From Shewanella indica (GTDB lineage: Bacteria; Pseudomonadota; Gammaproteobacteria; Enterobacterales; Shewanellaceae), in the NCBI RefSeq assembly GCF_002836975.1, contig NZ_NIJK01000027.1, forward strand, positions 318,257-382,256: a DNA stretch of 64,000 nt. Reading direction: 5' to 3'. The first letter of the stretch is position 1, and every line of letters starts with the position of its first letter. Under the pieces are notes generated by a model. The model did no database searches. It had not been told where the DNA came from and worked only from the letters and a program-made list of their open reading frames with translations. A program made the position numbers and the translations under genes. Of this stretch, positions 18,162-25,559 are shown in pieces.

Positions 18162-18609
18162 AATAGCTTGCCATCAATAATTCTCTGAGACCGAGATAAG
18201 CTTGTTGCAGCAGCGCCATCCAAGCGCTGCGCCAGGACTCCAGCATGTCGACCAATTCGTTGGGGCTGCGCAGCATCAGAGGCGTCATGCTGCCGCTCAG
18301 CAAAAGTAAGCCAAAGCGGTTTTCCAGCAAGTCGAGCAGCTGTTCCAGCTCCTGACGCTGGGCCTTAGGTAGCCATTTCAGGGTTTGATTGACCGCATCC
18401 AGAGTGCGATTGATGGCATCGACTCTATGCTTGCTAATCTCAGGCAATGCGCCTTCAAGCAACACAGGGATCAAGGCACCAAGCAGAAGATCATGGGGCT
18501 TTTCCCGCTCACTCAAGCTGGCAATCTCCTCATCCACATAGAGGCTGACACCTAACGCCAGCGCCGTTGTTCCTCCCAAAGCCCACAATAGAAACTGCCG
18601 TCTTTGCAT
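18103..18609 (-). CDS. Tat-signal small subunit accompanying the GMC oxidoreductase
   Basis: The 168-residue protein starts MQRRQFLLWALGG, a twin-arginine motif with a hydrophobic segment to about residue 25, followed by an all-helical domain (DRLNYNKP at the end) resembling gluconate 2-dehydrogenase subunit 3. Start: ATG 18609 has AGGAGG six bases upstream, clearly better than ATG 18636. It overlaps the GMC gene by 59 bases. By analogy with GMC dehydrogenase complexes, its Tat signal would carry the folded flavosubunit to the periplasm; that is inference. Confidence 0.75.
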   Translation of the reverse strand: MQRRQFLLWALGGTTALALGVSLYVDEEIASLSEREKPHDLLLGALIPVLLEGALPEISKHRVDAINRTLDAVNQTLKWLPKAQRQELEQLLDLLENRFGLLLLSGSMTPLMLRSPNELVDMLESWRSAWMALLQQAYLGLRELLMASYYACPEHWDRLNYNKPKLAL

Positions 18610-18731
18610 GCCTGTCCTCCTGTCATTTCCCTGCACTCGGCTGTGCTGACATCTGTGTTACAATCCGGCCGATAACCAATTAACCACAGCAAAGCGCCCA
18701 CGGCAATAGGCCATTTTGCATGCGAGATCCC

Positions 18732-19709
18732 ATGAGCAGCAGTTTTCGTCCGCCCTGGTGGGCCAGAAGCCCCCATTTTCAAACTATCATTCCCGTGCTG
18801 ACCAAAGTGGCGGGGTTGCCGCTGCGGCGTGAGCGTCTGGAACTGGAAGATGGTGACTTTATCGATCTCGACTGGCTCAAGACGCCAACCCCGGGTAAGC
18901 CCTTATTGGTAATACTGCACGGGCTGGAAGGCAGCGCCGACTCCCACTATATCCGCCGCCTGCTGCGTGAGTGTCAGAAGCAGAGACTGGCCGCCGTAGT
19001 GCACCATCACAGAGGCTGCTCGGGTGAAGACAATCGCCTGGCGCGCAGTTACCACAGCGGTGATACGGCCGATATCAGCCATAGCCTGCAAACCCTGAAG
19101 CAGCGCTATCCCCACTCGCCTCTACTGGCGGTAGGTTACAGCCTCGGCGGCAATGTACTGGCCAAGTACCAGGGAGAATTTGCAGATAAAAGCCTGCTCA
19201 GCCGCGCCGCCGTGGTATCGGCACCGCTGGCGCTTGCATCCTGCGCCAAGCGGCTGGAGAAAGGCTTCTCCAAAGTTTATCAAAGTTATCTTATCCGCCA
19301 ATTGCAGCAAAAAATGTTGCTGAAACTCGAGCGGGGCAACAGCCAGTTGCCGCTGAATGGTGAAGCCATCAAACGGCTGAACACCTTTTATGATTTTGAC
19401 CATCAGGTGACTGCACCGCTGCACGGTTTCAACGGTGTCGATGACTATTATCAAAGGGCCAGCGCCTTGCCTTTATTGGGTAAGATAGCCAAACCGACCC
19501 TGATAATTCATGCAGCAGACGACCCTTTTATGACTGACGCCGTTATCCCATCATTGGCACATCTGCCCGCCTGCGTCGAATATGAACTTCATGCCAATGG
19601 CGGCCATGTAGGCTTTATTGAGGGTGGCACACCGTGGCGACCACGCTATTATCTGGAGCAGCGATTGCTGCGTTATCTGACGGAGTCAACTCATGCTGAT
19701 ACCCTATGA
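18732..19709 (+). CDS. yheT: YheT-family alpha/beta hydrolase
   Basis: The 325-residue protein has the YheT family N-terminus (FRPPWWARSPHFQTI), an oxyanion region LHGLEGSADSHYIRR, the HHRGCSGE segment and a nucleophile elbow GYSLGGN. Likely acid Asp and base His are in HAADDPFM and NGGHVGFI. The fold class is carboxylesterase-like; the physiological substrate is unknown. ATG 18732 (MSSSFRP) is preferred to ATG 18720 because of GAG six bases upstream; both are possible. It overlaps yheU by 17 bases, and yheT-yheU-prkB read as one operon. Confidence 0.9.
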   Translation: MSSSFRPPWWARSPHFQTIIPVLTKVAGLPLRRERLELEDGDFIDLDWLKTPTPGKPLLVILHGLEGSADSHYIRRLLRECQKQRLAAVVHHHRGCSGEDNRLARSYHSGDTADISHSLQTLKQRYPHSPLLAVGYSLGGNVLAKYQGEFADKSLLSRAAVVSAPLALASCAKRLEKGFSKVYQSYLIRQLQQKMLLKLERGNSQLPLNGEAIKRLNTFYDFDHQVTAPLHGFNGVDDYYQRASALPLLGKIAKPTLIIHAADDPFMTDAVIPSLAHLPACVEYELHANGGHVGFIEGGTPWRPRYYLEQRLLRYLTESTHADTL

Positions 19710-19950
19710 ATCCCTGCTGCAACTGCCCAAGGAAACCCTGGATAACCTGATTAAGGAATACCTGCTTTCCCAGGTGGAAGACGGCAGTTTCGATTCCCTG
19801 GGTGACAAGGCGTTGGAGCAGGCCATCGGCAAGTGCCATCTGGCGCTCAAGAGCGGCCATTTACTGGTAGAATTCAGCGAAGATGACGAGTCCGTTGCCA
19901 TCCGCTCCCGCGAGGAAATCATGCGCCGAACTCCACTTGCCCATGATTGA
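19693..19950 (+). CDS. yheU: YheU, UPF0270 family protein
   Basis: The 85-residue protein begins MLIPYESL and contains LPKETLDNLIKEYLL, as in the UPF0270 (YheU) family. It is small, acidic and soluble with no catalytic motif seen. The start lies inside the end of yheT (17-base overlap), consistent with translational coupling. The order yheT-yheU-prkB is the same as in E. coli. Function is not known. Confidence 0.88.
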   Translation: MLIPYESLLQLPKETLDNLIKEYLLSQVEDGSFDSLGDKALEQAIGKCHLALKSGHLLVEFSEDDESVAIRSREEIMRRTPLAHD

Positions 19951-20053
19951 CCCGTCCCCCTGCATTCCTTTATAAGTAGTTAACTAAAGGTTAACGGGCC
20001 AGATAACCACAGTGTTGGCCTGCGGCCCAAGTTCTTTGAAACAGGTAGGAAAA

Positions 20054-20941
20054 ATGTCTGCAAAACATCCAATTATCGCAGTGACAGGTTCATCGGGGGC
20101 CGGAACCACGACTACCACAACCGCCTTCAGTCACATCTTCAGACAACTGGGGATCAATGCGGCCATGGTGGAAGGGGACAGCTTTCACCACTATACCCGC
20201 GCCGAAATGGAAGTGATGATCCGCAAAGCCAAGGCCGAAAACCGCAACATCAGCTATTTTGGTCCGGAAGCCAATGACTTTGCCCGTCTGGAGAAGTGTT
20301 TTGCCGACTATGCCGGCACGGGACAAGGGGAAACCCGCTCCTACCTGCATACCTTCGATGAAGCCGTGCCTTACAACCAGATGCCGGGTACCTTTACCCA
20401 ATGGCGGCCGCTACCGGAAGACACGGATATGCTCTACTACGAGGGGCTGCACGGCGGTGTAGTGACCGGCGAAAGCAATGTTGCCCAACACGTGGATCTC
20501 TTGATTGGCATGGTACCCATAGTCAACCTGGAATGGATCCAAAAGATCATCCGCGATACCTCTGAGCGCGGCCATACCCGTGAAAAAGTGATGGGCTCAA
20601 TCGTGCGTTCAATGGACGACTATATCAATCACATGACGCCGCAATTCTCCCGCACTCATATCAATTTTCAGCGGGTCCCTACGGTAGATACCTCCAACCC
20701 CTTCAGTGCCAAGGATATTCCCAGTCTGGATGAAAGCTTTGTGGTGATCCGTTTTCGCGGCATCAACAATGTCGACTTTCCTTACTATTTGAAGATGATC
20801 CAAGGGGCTTTTATGTCCAGGGTAAACACCCTGGTCGTGCCGGGAGGCAAGATGTCATTGGCGATGGAGCTTATTCTGACGCCGCTTATCAAAGACCTGA
20901 TGGATAAGCGCCAAGCCCTGCTGGAGCAGGATATTGAATAA
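20054..20941 (+). CDS. prkB: PrkB, phosphoribulokinase-like P-loop kinase
   Basis: The 295-residue protein has a P-loop variant GSSGAGTTTTT, the EGDSFHHY segment and the YYEGLHGG region typical of the phosphoribulokinase/uridine kinase superfamily. ATG 20054 (MSAKHPII) follows AGGTAGG; the longer frame from 20012 has no family match. No RuBisCO or other Calvin-cycle genes are nearby, and in heterotrophic enterobacteria PrkB has no established Calvin role, so the true substrate is uncertain. It is next to crp as in E. coli. Confidence 0.9.
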   Translation: MSAKHPIIAVTGSSGAGTTTTTTAFSHIFRQLGINAAMVEGDSFHHYTRAEMEVMIRKAKAENRNISYFGPEANDFARLEKCFADYAGTGQGETRSYLHTFDEAVPYNQMPGTFTQWRPLPEDTDMLYYEGLHGGVVTGESNVAQHVDLLIGMVPIVNLEWIQKIIRDTSERGHTREKVMGSIVRSMDDYINHMTPQFSRTHINFQRVPTVDTSNPFSAKDIPSLDESFVVIRFRGINNVDFPYYLKMIQGAFMSRVNTLVVPGGKMSLAMELILTPLIKDLMDKRQALLEQDIE

Positions 20942-21034
20942 GCTGGTTGCAGATAAATTTTGGCTTCAGACTCGATTAAGTTTGATTTAAGTCTAAAGGG
21001 GTAAATTACAGTCATCGGGATTTCAGGCGAAATA

Positions 21035-21144
21035 CTGATGGTTGACATACTCTTGGGGATAGATTCCCCCATCTTGATCTGTTTGTTCCCTCGAGTATGT
21101 CAACAACCTACCCTATTTTATATGCCCATAATGGGCATTTTTTA
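21035..21144 (+). ncRNA. Candidate structured RNA with terminator downstream of prkB
   Basis: A perfect 12-base inverted repeat, GTTGACATACTC (21041-21052) and GAGTATGTCAAC (21093-21104), encloses a second hairpin GGGGA/TCCCC (21055-21069). A terminator (ATGCCC/GGGCAT then TTTTTT, 21122-21144) follows. This nested structure could be the 3' part of the prkB mRNA or an independent small RNA. Only a weak promoter candidate (TTGATT ... ATTACA) lies upstream. No coding potential with a ribosome site is seen. Confidence 0.4.
21122..21144 (+). terminator. Terminator downstream of prkB
   Basis: ATGCCC, loop ATAAT and GGGCAT are followed by TTTTTTATT. It lies about 180 bases after the prkB stop and before the convergent Sel1-repeat gene. 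Confidence 0.7.
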
Positions 21145-21274
21145 TTGCCCGAATTCTTGCTCCCCATGCAAGCGCCCTTATCTTCTTCTGACGCAAACAC
21201 AATCAACCACAGCGAAAAACCCAGCGTTCAGCAAAGGAATTATCCGTATCGGCTTGAAGCATTCACAATGGGCG

Positions 21275-22078
21275 TTATTCCATCAAGGGCACCACTTCAC
21301 GGTAAGGCTTGTGACTGCGATAACTCTCCAGCCGCTGCCTAAATTCAAGCGCTTTACTGAAATCCTGTGACTGCTCAAGCGCTGCAATGGCCTGCTGCTG
21401 AGTCGCCACCGCAGCGGTAAAATCTCCCAATTCGGCGTAAGCTGCCGCCAGGTTATCGAGATTTGTGGGGTCCTGATTGTTAACTTCCAGTAGTTGCTTG
21501 GCAAGCGCCAACGCCCGACCACCATCTCGGTACTTGGCTTCCGGGCAAGTGGCCAGGATCCAGGCGGCATTGCCAAGAGAGATGTCATCACCGGCCGAGC
21601 TGAAAAACGCCACAGCCTTGCCGCAATGGCGGTTAACCCCTTCGCCGCCGGAAGCATAGAGGAAACCCAGTCTGAACTTGGCCCAATGGTTGCCCTGTTC
21701 AGCCAACGGCAGATACCAACGCTCGGCCAGCGCCAGATCCCGCTGCATTAACTTGCCTTCAAATGCCAGGTCTGCCAGAGTTTGCTGCGCCTTGGTCTCG
21801 CCCCCTTCGGCAGCTTTGGTCAACCAGGCGAGACCGGCAATTTTGTCCTCGACGACGAAACGGCCGGAGAGGTACATCAAGCCAAGCAGGTACTGAGCTT
21901 CCACTTCACCATTGGCGGCATTGAGCTGAATATAAGCCAGTTTGCTGGCGGCAATTTCCTTGCTTGGCTGGGGAATGGCAAAGGCCTGTAACTGTCCACT
22001 GAACAAACTCAAGGCCAACATGGCAGCCGCTGCAATTAAGGGGGTCTTCACTCTGATACCCTGTGGTAATCTATGCAT
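21275..22078 (-). CDS. Exported Sel1/TPR-repeat protein
   Basis: The 267-residue protein has a signal peptide (TPLIAAAAMLALSLFSGQLQA) and then Sel1-like repeats (AQYLLGLMYLSGR, AWLTKAAEGGETKAQQTLADL, AKFRLGFLYASGGEGV, about residues 45-170). TPR-like helices follow (NLDNLAAAYAELGDFTAAVATQQQAI). Such proteins serve as scaffolds for protein partners, here in the periplasm. No enzyme motif is seen. It is divergent from crp with 335 bases between, so CRP might control it through the TGTGA sites there. Function otherwise unknown. Confidence 0.82.
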   Translation of the reverse strand: MHRLPQGIRVKTPLIAAAAMLALSLFSGQLQAFAIPQPSKEIAASKLAYIQLNAANGEVEAQYLLGLMYLSGRFVVEDKIAGLAWLTKAAEGGETKAQQTLADLAFEGKLMQRDLALAERWYLPLAEQGNHWAKFRLGFLYASGGEGVNRHCGKAVAFFSSAGDDISLGNAAWILATCPEAKYRDGGRALALAKQLLEVNNQDPTNLDNLAAAYAELGDFTAAVATQQQAIAALEQSQDFSKALEFRQRLESYRSHKPYREVVPLME

Positions 22079-22413
22079 ACAGACTCATAAATTAGCCCGA
22101 ACCCGGCGTGAAAGTCGAGGTGAATTCAACAATAAAATGCTAATAATAGCCCTCAATGTGCTTGGCGAATTGTGAGCAAGGCTGAGAAGATGTGATTTAA
22201 CCTACAGACTCGAGCGAATCCAGAGGCTTTTAATCTGAATTGGTTGACATGTATCACTAAAGTATCAGAATGATAACCAAGATTAGCGATTTAATTGCGT
22301 TGATTCACTTAGTCTAAACTAAGACCAGGTTCAAAGTTTACTCTTTGATATTGACGTAAAATCCTTATTTAGAATATCCTTACTTTCGTTTTAATCAATC
22401 GAGGAACATAGGC
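22079..22413. promoter_or_regulatory. Divergent control region of crp and the Sel1-repeat gene
   Basis: This 335-base stretch has no gene. Two TGTGA half sites at 22171-22175 and 22191-22195 are exactly 20 bases apart (two helical turns) and are candidate CRP contacts; neither has a perfect TCACA partner. A near-consensus TTGACA lies at about 22242-22247 without a clear -10. An inverted repeat CTTAGT/ACTAAG occupies 22308-22323. Close to crp, TTGACG followed by TAGAAT-like sequence is an alternative promoter. Confidence 0.45.
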
Positions 22414-23049
22414 ATGGCTCTGATTGGTAAGCCAAAACCAGATCCGACTTTGGAGTGGTTTTTATCACACTGTCACATTCATAAGTATCCAGCCAAAAGC
22501 ACCCTGATCCATGCTGGTGAAGATTCAGACACTCTGTATTACATAGTTAAAGGGTCTGTTGCCGTATTGATTAAAGATGAAGAAGGTAAGGAAATGATCC
22601 TCTCTTATCTGAATCAGGGCGACTTTATCGGTGAACTGGGTCTGTTCGAAGAGCAAGCCGAGCGTACCGCTTGGGTTCGCGCCAAGCAAGCCTGTGAAAT
22701 TGCTGAAATCTCTTACAAGAAGTTCAAGCAGCTGATCCAGGTTAACCCTGAAATCCTGATGAAACTTGCCGCTCAGATGGCACATCGTCTACAGAGCACC
22801 AGCCAAAAAGTGGGCAACCTGGCCTTCCTCGACGTAGCAGGTCGTATCGCTCAAACTCTGTTGCACCTGGCCAAACAGCCCGATGCCATGACCCACCCAG
22901 ACGGCATGCAGATCAAAATCACCCGTCAGGAAATCGGTCAGATTGTTGGTTGTTCCCGCGAAACTGTGGGCCGCATCCTCAAGATGCTGGAAGAGCAGAA
23001 CCTGATCCAGGCGCACGGTAAAACCATAGTGGTTTACGGTACCCGCTAA
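22414..23049 (+). CDS. crp: CRP, cAMP receptor protein
   Basis: The 211-residue regulator matches E. coli CRP (210) across its length. The cyclic-nucleotide pocket shows [15 protein letters not shown] (Glu, Arg and Thr in place of Ser at the phosphate-binding turn). The dimer helix [22 protein letters not shown] and the recognition helix [20 protein letters not shown] follow. In Shewanella CRP is known to govern anaerobic respiration as well as carbon use. It is a single gene with a long upstream control region and a strong terminator. Confidence 0.97.
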   Translation: MALIGKPKPDPTLEWFLSHCHIHKYPAKSTLIHAGEDSDTLYYIVKGSVAVLIKDEEGKEMILSYLNQGDFIGELGLFEEQAERTAWVRAKQACEIAEISYKKFKQLIQVNPEILMKLAAQMAHRLQSTSQKVGNLAFLDVAGRIAQTLLHLAKQPDAMTHPDGMQIKITRQEIGQIVGCSRETVGRILKMLEEQNLIQAHGKTIVVYGTR

Positions 23050-23085
23050 GCCAGCTTCAGCTTGATTTAAGCCTGATTCTATAGA

Positions 23086-23121
23086 GTGGCCAAGGTAATA
23101 TCCTTGGCCACTTTTGTTTTT
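23086..23121 (+). terminator. Terminator of crp
   Basis: GTGGCCAAGG and CCTTGGCCAC form a perfect 10-bp stem with a six-base loop, followed by TTTTGTTTTT. It ends two bases before the Shine-Dalgarno of the next gene. Confidence 0.9.
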
Positions 23122-23133
23122 CGGGAGCATCAA

Positions 23134-23481
23134 TTGAGAGGGCTATTTTTCATTAGCTTTATTAGCCTGACTTTGAGTACTGCAAAGGCTGAAGTGGCCA
23201 GTCCCCACCTGGAACCCGATCACGATATCGCCAAGGAATTAGTGAAATCCGGGACGATTCTCTCCTTGGATGCCACTCTCTCTCAGCTACAATGGGTGTG
23301 CCATGGCAAATTGATCGACGCTCATCTCTATCAGAAAGATGGTGAATGGCGTTATGATTTGCAGATAAAAGTCGAACATGGCCATATCGTCAACCTGAGC
23401 CTAAATGCAGGCACAGGTTTACCCGATAACCTAACCCCATTACCGAGCGAATGTCGTCCCAATGAAACTGCTACTCGTTGA
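23134..23481 (+). CDS. Exported PepSY-like protein
   Basis: The 115-residue protein is a small periplasmic protein with a signal peptide (RGLFFISFISLTLSTAKA) and one PepSY-like domain (AKELVKSGTILSLDATL, GEWRYDLQIKVEHGHIVNLSLNAG). Start: the frame reaches ATG 23086 inside the crp terminator; TTG at 23134-23136 has GGGAG six bases upstream and puts the signal peptide at the N-terminus, so TTG is preferred. Its end overlaps the response regulator gene by 20 bases. PepSY proteins often sit beside two-component genes and may modulate the sensor; that role here is inferred. Confidence 0.75.
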   Translation: MRGLFFISFISLTLSTAKAEVASPHLEPDHDIAKELVKSGTILSLDATLSQLQWVCHGKLIDAHLYQKDGEWRYDLQIKVEHGHIVNLSLNAGTGLPDNLTPLPSECRPNETATR

Positions 23482-24136
23482 AGATAACGCCCTGCTGGTT
23501 GAAGAACTGGCAAAACAATTAAAGCAAGCAGGCTATGTCACGGATGTCACCGACAAAGCCATAGAAGCTGACTATCTGGTCAAAGAAACCCAGTATGACT
23601 GCATCATTCTCGATATCGGCCTGCCCGATGGCAACGGCTTGCAGTTGCTGGAAAAATGGCGTCAGCAGGGACTGACCACTCCAGTGATCATGCTGACCGC
23701 TCGCAGTCAGTGGCATGAAAAGGTCGAAGGCTTCAATGCCGGCGCCGATGACTACCTGGGCAAGCCCTTTCATACCCAAGAGCTGCTGGCCAGACTGCAG
23801 GCAATTATCCACCGAACCCATGGCCGAGCCACTGTGCCCGGCAAACAATTGAACTTCGGCGGCGTCAGTCTGGATGAAGCCGAACAGACAGTAACAGTCA
23901 ATGGACAAAGTTTCGACCTGACTGCCATGGAGTTTCGCTTGCTGCGAATTTTCTTGATGTCACCCAAGAAACTGCTTTCCAAGGCACAGCTCACCGATAA
24001 GCTGTATCAATTTGACGATGAGAAAGAGAGCAATGTGGTCGAGGTCTATGTCACCCATCTGCGTAAGAAACTGGGTAAGACGGCGATAGAAACCCGTCGT
24101 GGCCAAGGTTATATCTTTCACGGCAGCCAATCCTGA
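23462..24136 (+). CDS. OmpR/PhoP-family response regulator
   Basis: The 224-residue regulator has a receiver domain with acidic pocket VEDN, phospho-acceptor Asp51 (IILDIGLPDGNG), TAR and KPF motifs. The C-terminal winged helix includes LLSKAQLTDKLYQFDDEKESNVVEVYVTHLRKKL, shown here by its segments. It is closest to the PhoP/QseB group. It overlaps the PepSY gene before it (20 bases) and shares one base with the kinase start after it, so the three are translationally coupled. The target genes are unknown; autoregulation is likely for this family. Confidence 0.92.
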   Translation: MKLLLVEDNALLVEELAKQLKQAGYVTDVTDKAIEADYLVKETQYDCIILDIGLPDGNGLQLLEKWRQQGLTTPVIMLTARSQWHEKVEGFNAGADDYLGKPFHTQELLARLQAIIHRTHGRATVPGKQLNFGGVSLDEAEQTVTVNGQSFDLTAMEFRLLRIFLMSPKKLLSKAQLTDKLYQFDDEKESNVVEVYVTHLRKKLGKTAIETRRGQGYIFHGSQS

Positions 24137-25467
24137 TGATGTCCATCCGCACCAAGCTGAGCCTGTGGCTAACAGCACTGGTGTTACTGAGTACCCTGAT
24201 AGGCCTGGCGTTTATGGAGTCCATGCTGCGTCAGGCATTTCACGACTCTATCATCAACCGCTTGCAGGAAGATCTGGAACAGGTGGCACTGGCGACTCAC
24301 CTCAATGACGGTGAGATCCTGATAGATCAGAGCCTGCTTTCCGGCTTCTACAAACCCGCCTATTCCGGGCGCTATTACCAGCTCAACCTGCCGGATAGGG
24401 AGATCCGCTCCCGCTCCTTGTGGGATCAACGCCTGGAGATAGTGCAATTGGAGCCAGGGCAAACCCGAGCCTGGCAAACCAAGGGGCCACAAAATCACGA
24501 TATTCAGTTGTTGTCACTGGGGCTGACCTCCAGCAGCAAGAAGATCAATGCCACTTTGACAGTGGCACAGGATCTCAGCATAGGCCGTAAGGTATTTACC
24601 GAGGTTTATGGCACTAAACTGAGTGTCAACCTGGCTATGCTGCTGGCGATGATCCTGGGGATATTTCTGGTATTGAGGCAATCCTTCAAGCCGGTTAAGC
24701 AGATAAAACAGGCGCTGGCCAAACTCAGGGAGGGGGAAATCAACTCGCTGTCACTGGAGACTATTCCTCCCGAAGTCAAACCTCTGGCCGAAACCTACAA
24801 CGAGTTACTTGAATACACCAGTAATCAAATTCAGCGCAGCCGTAATAATCTGGGCAATCTCAGCCACGGTCTGAAGACACCACTGGCGGTGATGCGTCAG
24901 CAGGTCGAGGCGCTGGGGTTGAAAGATCCCGACACCGCCAGGGCACTGGAACAGCAGTTGGAGCAGATCCACAAGATGATAGAGCGTAAACTGGCGGCAG
25001 CGCGAATAACCGGCGATATGCTACCTGCGGCGCAGCTGGTACTGCCAAGGGATCTGGAAAGCCTGTGCCAAACCCTGGATAAGGTGCATAGATACAAACA
25101 AATCAGTTGGCGCTTCGATATCAGCGATGGCATTCCCAGGCTGCCAATCCACAGGGAAGACGGGATGGAGCTGCTCGGTAACCTGTTGGATAACGCCTAT
25201 AAATGGGCCTCTAGCCTGGTATTGGTGAGGGTGTGGCAACATCAAGGGCTGGTATATGTCAGTGTCGAAGACGATGGTCCCGGGGTGGCAGAAAAAAACA
25301 TGCAAACCCTCACCCGCCGCGGCAATCGTCTGGATGAAGAGATCAATGGTCATGGATTAGGATTATCGATAGTCAAGGATATTGCCGAGCAGTATCAGTT
25401 GGATATCGACTTCAGCAGAAGCCCGGCACTAGGTGGACTCAAGGTTTCACTGACCTTCAAGGCCTGA
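24136..25467 (+). CDS. PhoQ-like sensor histidine kinase
   Basis: The 443-residue membrane kinase has TM1 (about 8-27), a periplasmic sensor loop (about 30-160), TM2 (about 164-182) and a HAMP-like linker. The dimerisation helix carries His244 (NLSHGLKTPLAVM, PhoQ-like HxLKTPLAV), and the ATPase domain has NLLDNAYKWA (N box), DDGPGV (G1) and GHGLGLSIVK (G2). The sensor loop is short and lacks an acidic cluster as in enteric PhoQ, so Mg2+ sensing should not be assumed. A second ATG lies three bases downstream. It is the last gene of the PepSY-RR-HK operon. Confidence 0.92.
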   Translation: MMSIRTKLSLWLTALVLLSTLIGLAFMESMLRQAFHDSIINRLQEDLEQVALATHLNDGEILIDQSLLSGFYKPAYSGRYYQLNLPDREIRSRSLWDQRLEIVQLEPGQTRAWQTKGPQNHDIQLLSLGLTSSSKKINATLTVAQDLSIGRKVFTEVYGTKLSVNLAMLLAMILGIFLVLRQSFKPVKQIKQALAKLREGEINSLSLETIPPEVKPLAETYNELLEYTSNQIQRSRNNLGNLSHGLKTPLAVMRQQVEALGLKDPDTARALEQQLEQIHKMIERKLAAARITGDMLPAAQLVLPRDLESLCQTLDKVHRYKQISWRFDISDGIPRLPIHREDGMELLGNLLDNAYKWASSLVLVRVWQHQGLVYVSVEDDGPGVAEKNMQTLTRRGNRLDEEINGHGLGLSIVKDIAEQYQLDIDFSRSPALGGLKVSLTFKA

Positions 25468-25505
25468 AGGTTAGCCTGGCTCCTCAAAGAGCCGCTGAAA
25501 CAAAA

Positions 25506-25536
25506 ATAAAGAACCCAGCCTAGGCTGGGCTCTTTG
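25506..25536. terminator. Bidirectional terminator between the kinase and metalloprotease genes
   Basis: CCCAGCC TA GGCTGGG (25514-25529) with flanking AAAGA/TCTTT; on the minus strand it is followed by TTCTTTATTTTT. It separates two convergent genes. Confidence 0.8.
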
Positions 25537-25559
25537 CTATCAAGCTGTCAGACCTTGGC

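Noticed and set aside
21097..21342. An 81-codon frame starting inside the hairpin region after prkB
   Set aside because: No Shine-Dalgarno before the ATG, the terminator lies within it, and it runs into the convergent Sel1-repeat gene.
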